A stretch of DNA of 64,000 nucleotides, taken from contig NZ_SJZI01000046.1 of NCBI RefSeq assembly GCF_004337505.1, forward strand, positions 124,001 through 188,000, written 5' to 3'. Made by a program: the position numbers and the translations under genes. Origin of the DNA: Flaviaestuariibacter flavus. Its GTDB lineage: Bacteria > Bacteroidota > Bacteroidia > Chitinophagales > Chitinophagaceae. The notes beneath the pieces are model-generated. The model saw only the letters and a list, made by a program, of their open reading frames with translations, made no database searches and was not told the origin of the DNA. This document shows, one piece after another, positions 57,862 to 64,000 of this stretch. How positions within the stretch are numbered: position 1 is the first letter of the stretch; each line of letters opens with the position of its first letter.

Positions 57862-58050
57862 AAGGTTTTTGAACCGCAAAGAGAAAAAGAAAAGAAGCGA
57901 TACGCGAAGATGTTATGTAAAAGGTCCCGCAGGCGGGACCTTTTCAATTGTATTCCTTAGCGCAACGCTTATTCAACTTCTTTTCTTCGCGGTGAAAAAC
58001 TCTTCTTCTCCTTTTCTCCCTTATTTCACTTTTTTCTTTTCTTCTTTCTC
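57862..58050. repeat. Word-repeat inverted element (AAAGAGAAAAAGAAAAG vocabulary) around a terminator
   Basis: Left arm AACCGCAAAGAGAAAAAGAA and AAGAAGCGATACGCGAAG (57869-57908); right arm 57977-58015: CTTCTTTTCTTCGCGGTGAA and ACTCTTCTTCTCCTTTTCTC. A hairpin AAAAGGTCCCGC / GCGGGACCTTTT (57919-57944) is between. The last codons of engB lie inside the right arm. Confidence 0.68.
57919..57944. terminator. Bidirectional intrinsic terminator between YkuK and engB genes
   Basis: AAAAGGTCCCGC ag GCGGGACCTTTT, with A and T runs, between convergent genes. Confidence 0.8.
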
Positions 58051-58656
58051 GTACCGCTCATTCAGTTCATGGATGAACGAAAGTATCTGCCGCACACCGG
58101 TGCGTTTTTCTGCGGAGGTAACGAAATACGGCGGCGGCTCCTCCCATTTTTCCAGCAGGGTATCGATAAAGCGGCGCACGTTGGCGGCCACCTCGCGCTG
58201 CGTGGTTTTGTCCGACTTGGTAAAGGCCAGTGCAAAAGGCACCTGCCATTCACCCAGCTGGTTGATGAATTCGAGGTCGAGGTCCTGCGGCTCATGGCGC
58301 GAGTCGATCAGCACAAAGAGAAACACGAGGCTTTCGCGCTTACGGATATAGTTCTCGATCATCTTCGACCATTCCTTGCGGAGGGCTTGCGAGCGCTTGG
58401 CGAAGCCATAGCCGGGAAGATCCACGAGGTACCAGGGGCGACCGTCGCGGGGCGTGATGGTAAAGTGGTTGATCAGCTGGGTCTTGCCCGGTGTACGCGA
58501 CACCTTGGCCAGCTCTTTTTTGCCCGTCAGCGCGTTGATCAGCGAGCTCTTGCCCACGTTCGATCGCCCGATGAAGGCATACTCCGGGCGGTCGCCTTTG
58601 GGACACAGGTCGATGGACGGCGAGCTAATGAGGTATTCGGCTTTGACGATCTCCAT
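58021..58656 (-). CDS. engB: Ribosome biogenesis GTP-binding protein YsxC/EngB
   Basis: 211 residues, small essential GTPase acting in 50S assembly. Motifs are G1 FIGRSNVGKSSLINAL, G2 SRTPGKTQLINHF, G3 LVDLPGYGFAK and G4 ALAFTKSDK. A basic tail (EKEEKKKVK) ends it. The start at 58656 is chosen over longer frames because a perfect TATCTTTG box lies exactly four bases before the ATG. The 3' end runs into repeat DNA. Confidence 0.95.
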   Translation of the reverse strand: MEIVKAEYLISSPSIDLCPKGDRPEYAFIGRSNVGKSSLINALTGKKELAKVSRTPGKTQLINHFTITPRDGRPWYLVDLPGYGFAKRSQALRKEWSKMIENYIRKRESLVFLFVLIDSRHEPQDLDLEFINQLGEWQVPFALAFTKSDKTTQREVAANVRRFIDTLLEKWEEPPPYFVTSAEKRTGVRQILSFIHELNERYEKEEKKKVK

Positions 58657-58660
58657 GCCG

Positions 58661-58668
58661 CAAAGATA
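58661..58668 (-). promoter_or_regulatory. TAnnTTTG -7 box of engB, 4 nt from ATG
   Basis: Minus-strand TATCTTTG, perfect match, then GCGG-side four bases and the ATG at 58656. Confidence 0.62.
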
Positions 58669-58681
58669 GCCGCCCGCGGCG

Positions 58682-58857
58682 GGTAAGAGAAAGAACGCAG
58701 ATTTGTTATGATTTCTAGGATGAGGGCAGCCTTCGATTCCGTTCTTGCTGACAAGTGTCCGGGTGCGTTTGTTGAACCGTGACCCTTGTCCGCAAATCAT
58801 AACCAATCATAATAAATCGGCGTATCCGGCTTGCGGGATCTGCGTTCTTTCTCTCCA
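58682..58857 (+). repeat. Element C copy 5
   Basis: Starts GGTAAGAGAAAGAACGCAGA and TTTGTTATGATTTCTAGGAT, ends AAATCATAACCAATCATAAT, TCCGGCTTGCGGGATC and TGCGTTCTTTCTCTCC. It sits between the divergent promoters of engB and ubiE, so it could influence both. Confidence 0.75.
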
Positions 58858-58862
58858 CGGCG

Positions 58863-58870
58863 TACCTTCG
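58863..58870 (+). promoter_or_regulatory. -7 box of ubiE
   Basis: TACCTTCG, one mismatch to TAnnTTTG, 7 nt before the ATG at 58878. Confidence 0.48.
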
Positions 58871-58877
58871 CGGCGCC

Positions 58878-59627
58878 ATGGCGCGCTACGCACACGATAA
58901 TATCAAGCCTTTCGCGGAGGAAGGCAACAAAAAGGAGCAGGTGGCCGGTATGTTCGACGAGATCGCCGGTCGCTATGATTTCATGAACCGCGTGCTGAGC
59001 GCGCGCATCGACGTATTGTGGCGTAAAGCCGCCATGCGGGCGCTGGCGCCCTACAAGCCGCAGCTGCTGCTCGACGTGGCTACCGGCACCGGCGACATGG
59101 CACTGATGGCGGCCCGCATCCTGCGCCCGGCGCGGATCGTGGGCATCGATATCTCCGAAGGCATGCTCGCCGTCGGCCGCGAAAAAGTGTGCAAGGCAAA
59201 TGTTGGAACGCAAATTGAGTTGGTGAGCGGCGACAGTGAGACAATAAACGCGGCCGACAATTCGTTTGATGCAGGCATGGTGGCCTTCGGGGTGCGCAAC
59301 TTTGAGCACCTCGAGAAAGGCCTGGGAGAAATCCTGCGGGTGCTCAAGCCGGGTGCGCCGCTGGTGATACTGGAGTTCAGCCGCCCACGGCTGCCGGTGA
59401 TCCGCCAGCTGTACGGGTGGTATATGGGATGGCTGGCTCCGCAGATGGCAAAGTGGTTTAACCAGAACAAAAAAGCCTATCAATACCTCAACGCCTCAGC
59501 GAACGCTTTTCCCGACCGGCAGGATTTTGTCGCTATCTTGAAAAACGTGGGTTATATCGATACCTCGTTCAAACCCCTAAGCTTAGGAATATGTTGTTTA
59601 TACGCCGGACGCAAAAGGCAGCCCTGA
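58878..59627 (+). CDS. ubiE: Demethylmenaquinone methyltransferase (UbiE/MenG)
   Basis: 249 residues. Class I methyltransferase with the family N-terminus MFDEIAGRYDFMNRVLSAR, motif I LLDVATGTGDMALMA, GIDISEGMLAVG and the C-terminal GAPLVILEFSRPRLPV. It makes menaquinone by C-methylation, the last step. Full length. It overlaps porT by 37 bases, and the ubiE-porT order is common in Bacteroidota. Confidence 0.95.
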   Translation: MARYAHDNIKPFAEEGNKKEQVAGMFDEIAGRYDFMNRVLSARIDVLWRKAAMRALAPYKPQLLLDVATGTGDMALMAARILRPARIVGIDISEGMLAVGREKVCKANVGTQIELVSGDSETINAADNSFDAGMVAFGVRNFEHLEKGLGEILRVLKPGAPLVILEFSRPRLPVIRQLYGWYMGWLAPQMAKWFNQNKKAYQYLNASANAFPDRQDFVAILKNVGYIDTSFKPLSLGICCLYAGRKRQP

Positions 59628-60322
59628 TTGGAATACTACTACTGTGCGGATTTGCAATGGGTGCAAAGGCCCAGTTCATGAAGGAGATCAATATGGTGGA
59701 GCACGAAGCAAAGCCGTATTACTTCGGTATCACCCTGGCGGGCAATACGGCCCGCTTCCACATCGAGCAGCACGAGTCTTTCCTCGCGCAGGATTCCATC
59801 CTCGTGGCGGAGCCCACCAATTCGGGCGGCTTCGGTCTCGGACTCCTGGCCACCCTGCGTCTCAATCACCGCTTTGAGCTGCGCTTTAATCCCACACTCG
59901 TATTCATGGAGCGCAACCTGGTGTACCAGCAACGTTTCCGCGACTTCGACCAGGGCTTCGAGGTGACCAAAAAAGTGGAGTCGGTGATCACCTCCTTTCC
60001 GCTGCAGGTCAAGTTCCGCTCCGACCGGATCCAGAATTTTCGCGTCTACATGCTCGCCGGCGGCAAGCTCGATTACGACCTCGCCTCCAACGCCAAGGCC
60101 CGCCAGGCCGACGACATGGTGCGCATCAACAAGGTCGACTACGGCATCGAAGCCGGCCTCGGTTTCAACTTCTACATGAAAAGCTTCATCTTTTCACCCG
60201 AGATCAAGATCTCCAACGGACTCCGCAACATGCACGACCGCAACGAGAACCTCCGCTACTCCAGCGTACTCGACCGCATCCAGAGCCGGATGATCGTTTT
60301 CTCAATCCACCTCGAAGGCTAG
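59591..60322 (+). CDS. porT: PorT-family protein (type IX secretion)
   Basis: 243 residues. Signal peptide ends at KAQ (about 28), then beta strands of an outer-membrane beta-barrel (YYFGITLAGNTARFHIEQHE, GLGLLATLRLNHRFELRFNP, GIEAGLGFNFYMKSFIFSPEI). PorT is required for assembly of the type IX secretion machinery and the surface export of CTD proteins such as the metalloprotease at 55602. The start overlaps the ubiE end. Confidence 0.9.
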   Translation: MLFIRRTQKAALIGILLLCGFAMGAKAQFMKEINMVEHEAKPYYFGITLAGNTARFHIEQHESFLAQDSILVAEPTNSGGFGLGLLATLRLNHRFELRFNPTLVFMERNLVYQQRFRDFDQGFEVTKKVESVITSFPLQVKFRSDRIQNFRVYMLAGGKLDYDLASNAKARQADDMVRINKVDYGIEAGLGFNFYMKSFIFSPEIKISNGLRNMHDRNENLRYSSVLDRIQSRMIVFSIHLEG

Positions 60323-60406
60323 GCTACGCGAAAACCGTGGAAAGAATGATATGGAAAAAGCCGCGCACGCGCACCTTTTATATTTCGTTTTCGCAATTCC
60401 GCGTTC

Positions 60407-60658
60407 CTAATTCAGCATGCTCGAATGCTCCTTCAGGAGCTGCTTTTCTTTCTCGCTCAGCGAGCCATAGCCTTTTCGTGCGATCTTGTCGAGGAGGCGG
60501 TCAACGGTCTCCTGGCGGTCGCGGCGCTCGAGGTTGTATTTTTCATCGATGGTGAGTCCGCTCTGCGTGTCGCCGAGCACATGGGTGCGCTGCGCTTTGC
60601 GTGCAAAAAAGTAAAGCAGTAAGCCGATGGCCACGAGTCCCAATATTCCCGGAAACAT
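60407..60658 (-). CDS. Small membrane-anchored protein with DUF6576-like C-terminus
   Basis: 83 residues. One membrane helix at the N-terminus (GILGLVAIGLLLYFF), a linker, and a helical end VDRLLDKIARKGYGSLSEKEKQLLKEHS. This last segment is like the DUF6576 tail found at the end of rhomboid-family membrane proteases in Bacteroidota, here without the protease. Function unknown. Confidence 0.72.
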   Translation of the reverse strand: MFPGILGLVAIGLLLYFFARKAQRTHVLGDTQSGLTIDEKYNLERRDRQETVDRLLDKIARKGYGSLSEKEKQLLKEHSSMLN

Positions 60659-60727
60659 AAAGTAGCTTGTTTGAATGCCTTTTGGCTGCGATAAAAATAC
60701 CGCAAAAAGCGCTTCACAGCTGTTAAA

Positions 60728-61519
60728 TCAGGGCCGGGTCAGTATCCACAGGCGCCACTGGCCGATAAGCTGCGGCTCATCGAGGCCGGTAAGCCGGAGG
60801 GCCTCCGCCCGGGTGGTGCAGGCAAGCAGGCGGCGCAGCAGCGACCGCCCGTAGCGGGCATCCAGCCAGGCCACTACCGAGCCCGCGAGCGCATAACGCT
60901 CCCGCCCCTTCCAGAAACCGTCGAGGCTTTCCGGCGCGCGTCCCGACGCGACGAGGCGGCCCACCTGCCCGCGGCGGGTGCTGTCCCACTGCCCGGAGGC
61001 ATAGGTGGCCATTCCTTCCACCAGCCAGTCGAGACCGGTCACAGCGCTGAAGTCGCCCGAAGGATTGCGCTGGCCGTGGTAGACATGCACCAGCTCGTGG
61101 GTGATCACCTGCTGTGTTGCTGGCCGGTCTTCGGCCCGGTGCTCGCAGGCTTCGTCCTTCCACCGGCGCCTTGCCAGCAGGTCGAGGCGGTGGGCCACGC
61201 CGCTGGCCACCATCCAGCACTCGCTGCGGAATGAGGTGTCGCCCCACTCGCGGCGCCAGGTGCTGTCGAGCGAGGCCCGCGACGGATGCACATACACTCC
61301 GAACGGCTTCCGGAAAGCGCTGTCGAAGAAGCGGCTTACGGCTTTCCTACCGCTACCCACGGTTTTGCGGTAATAGCCGAGGTCGGGCCGGTCCGCAGCC
61401 GTATACAAAAGCACGTATCCTTTTTCAACCGAGCGGTTCCATCCCGGCGGCTGGCGGTGGCCGGTAAGCAGGAGGAGGAGGAGCAAGAGCAGGGGCGGTC
61501 GTTTCAGGCAATAGGGCAT
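60728..61519 (-). CDS. Exported HExxH metallopeptidase-like protein
   Basis: 263 residues. N-terminal poly-Leu signal peptide (MPYCLKRPPLLLLLLLLLTG). The zinc motif is VITHELVHVYHGQ and the third ligand Glu in LDWLVEGMATYASGQW, in the spacing of gluzincin (peptidase MA) families. The active-site set is complete. The substrate is unknown. Start at 61519 is the first with a signal peptide; upstream codons are not protein-like. Confidence 0.78.
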   Translation of the reverse strand: MPYCLKRPPLLLLLLLLLTGHRQPPGWNRSVEKGYVLLYTAADRPDLGYYRKTVGSGRKAVSRFFDSAFRKPFGVYVHPSRASLDSTWRREWGDTSFRSECWMVASGVAHRLDLLARRRWKDEACEHRAEDRPATQQVITHELVHVYHGQRNPSGDFSAVTGLDWLVEGMATYASGQWDSTRRGQVGRLVASGRAPESLDGFWKGRERYALAGSVVAWLDARYGRSLLRRLLACTTRAEALRLTGLDEPQLIGQWRLWILTRP

Positions 61520-61620
61520 AGCAGGCGTATTTGGGTTGAAGTTGCCTGTCACTCCGAAGGTACCGATCGCCTCCTGTTCATCCGCCGCCTTGTGATGAAT
61601 GGCCCGGATAATGACACAAA

Positions 61621-61651
61621 GGAAAAGCACAGCGGGAGGCTGTGCTTTTCC
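61621..61651. terminator. Intrinsic terminator after the glycine-zipper gene
   Basis: Perfect 13-bp stem GGAAAAGCACAGC / GCTGTGCTTTTCC with a GGGAG loop; T-runs on both sides. Downstream of the minus-strand gene at 61659. Confidence 0.7.
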
Positions 61652-61658
61652 AGGGTTA

Positions 61659-61937
61659 TCAGTCAGCGTTTTTGACCTTGACAATTTTGCCTTTTTTCTT
61701 GTCCCGGTGCTTGCCATAGATGTAGCCTGCGCCGGCACCGACCACACCGCCGATCACGGCGCCCTTGCCTTTTTTATGGCTGACCACGGCACCCGTGGCG
61801 GCGCCTGCTGCAGCACCAATAGCCGTGTTTTTGCGCGCCCGGCTATGGGTTACCACTTTTGTCTGCGCGGAAGCGTCACCGGCTGCGAGGCATACCATCG
61901 TGAGTGCCAGGAAGCCACTATACAGGAGCTTTTTCAT
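61659..61937 (-). CDS. Secreted glycine-zipper (YMGG-like) protein
   Basis: 92 residues. Signal peptide to about residue 25 (LAAGDASAQ), then TAIGAAAGAATGAVVSHKKG and GAVIGGVVGAGAGYIYGKHRD, two glycine-zipper helices like those of outer-membrane-associated lipoproteins, and a basic tail. Possibly inserts into the envelope; function unknown. Confidence 0.82.
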   Translation of the reverse strand: MKKLLYSGFLALTMVCLAAGDASAQTKVVTHSRARKNTAIGAAAGAATGAVVSHKKGKGAVIGGVVGAGAGYIYGKHRDKKKGKIVKVKNAD

Positions 61938-62019
61938 AATGCTGCTTTTTATAAGCTAAACCGGTGCAAAAGCATGCCAAAACCTGGTGGAGACTCAGCA
62001 CTGGCAATTGCAACACCTG

Positions 62020-62370
62020 TTAAATCAATTCGTCCGCCCACTCGTAGCGTGCATACCAGAAGAAATATTTCCCGAGACTGAGCAGGTCTTCATCGCTGAA
62101 AGGGCGCGACAAAAAACGGTCGCGGATCTCCTGAAGCACGCGGTCTTTTTCGGTGTAGCGCCCAGTGCTCATAAACGTTTCGCAAAGCAGGATCTTGTGG
62201 CCGCGTCTGCCCTGAATTGGATGCCGAAAAGCACTTCGCGGGGACGGCTTTCAATGAGCGCACGCTGCTGGCGCACATCGTAGCTGTTGGAAAAAGGCGA
62301 TCCCCAAAGGCGCTTGGTTGAATGCTTGGTTTGTGGCAAATACCAGGAGCAGCAGCAGCGGTGTTCGCAT
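62020..62370 (-). pseudogene. Frame-broken small secreted protein gene
   Basis: Read on the minus strand, three segments look like one protein cut by two compensating frameshifts. Frame 1 begins at 62370 with a signal-peptide start MRTPLLLLLVFATNQAFNQA; a switch near 62310 to frame 2 gives NSYDVRQQRALIESRPREVL; a switch back near 62210 gives GHKILLCETFMSTGRYTEKD and a run ending WYARYEWADELI at a TAA at 62020. Frame 1 has an internal stop between the shifts. A CATCTTTA box lies four bases before the ATG. The rebuilt chain would be about 116 residues. Sequencing error in the T-run near 62310 is an alternative. Confidence 0.5.
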
Positions 62371-62427
62371 ATTCTAAAGATGCGGAAAGTTTCCAAATCC
62401 CATAAAAGGATACACCTTGCTTGCTGC

Positions 62428-64000
<1,573 letters not shown>

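Noticed and set aside
57806-58351. 181-codon plus-strand frame
   Set aside because: It spans the YkuK-engB terminator and repeat and then runs antisense to engB.
6393-58857. Element C copies as insertion sequences
   Set aside because: They are only 108-176 bp, with no transposase frame; at most non-autonomous remnants.

Overview
The window reads as a chromosomal segment of a fairly GC-rich member of the Bacteroidota, most likely Chitinophagaceae or a close relative. The evidence is: type IX secretion components (a PorP/SprF-family protein at 16760-17770 and PorT at 59591-60322, directly after ubiE), a C-terminal T9SS-style tail on a secreted metalloprotease, a short RpoD, a long-tailed ribosomal protein S16, bacillithiol synthesis (bshA), and promoter boxes of the Bacteroidetes form TAnnTTTG instead of Shine-Dalgarno-led starts. 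I see no rRNA, tRNA, integrase, transposase, phage gene or CRISPR array. The content is mostly housekeeping and cell-envelope genes in short transcription units on both strands.

Layout. 1-6355: end of a DUF4292-like gene, EnvC-type division hydrolase regulator, bshA, secreted M28 peptidase, small membrane protein, an RsmI-like methylase and an EI24 membrane protein. 6531-16585: alkyladenine glycosylase, rpsP-rimM, a DinB-fold protein, a Crp-family regulator, DNA polymerase IV with an FkbM methyltransferase, M20 dipeptidase, AI-2E-type permease, S4-domain protein and trmD. 16760-25105: PorP/SprF, upp, anmK, two DUF2382 stress proteins, a secreted CHAT protease, adenine deaminase, a methyltransferase. 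25224-37384: GNAT and CAT-like acetyltransferases, a GH31 glycosidase, about 1.2 kb of repeat DNA, a VPS10/BNR-repeat protein, a LytTR regulator and a hybrid histidine kinase. 37385-46946: a candidate small RNA, a small lipoprotein, a Spy-like protein, two pseudouridine synthases, and an oxidative-stress group (1-Cys peroxiredoxin, Rrf2 regulator, OsmC, CDF transporter, exported superoxide dismutase), then an LptF/LptG permease. 47489-54950: START-like protein, rpoD, ffh, and a translationally coupled four-gene cluster (UbiA prenyltransferase, type III polyketide synthase, methyltransferase, FAD oxidoreductase) that probably makes a modified phenolic or quinone lipid. 55134-63492: secreted proteins including two HExxH metalloproteases, YkuK, engB, ubiE-porT, a glycine-zipper protein, a frame-broken small gene and an old-yellow-enzyme homologue.

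The most unusual feature is in the spaces between genes. More than twenty intergenic regions are filled with arrays of short 6-10 base words. Each locus uses its own vocabulary, and in most cases the array is followed, after a spacer that often contains an ordinary intrinsic terminator, by the same words reverse-complemented. Several loci share a vocabulary, and one vocabulary forms a MITE-like element with conserved terminal inverted repeats (five copies). One locus is amplified into four tandem copies of about 144 bp. I know of no named family that fits. A second window-wide pattern is that several genes have a TAnnTTTG-type box ending exactly 4 nt before the start codon, which implies leaderless or nearly leaderless mRNAs and helped to choose starts.
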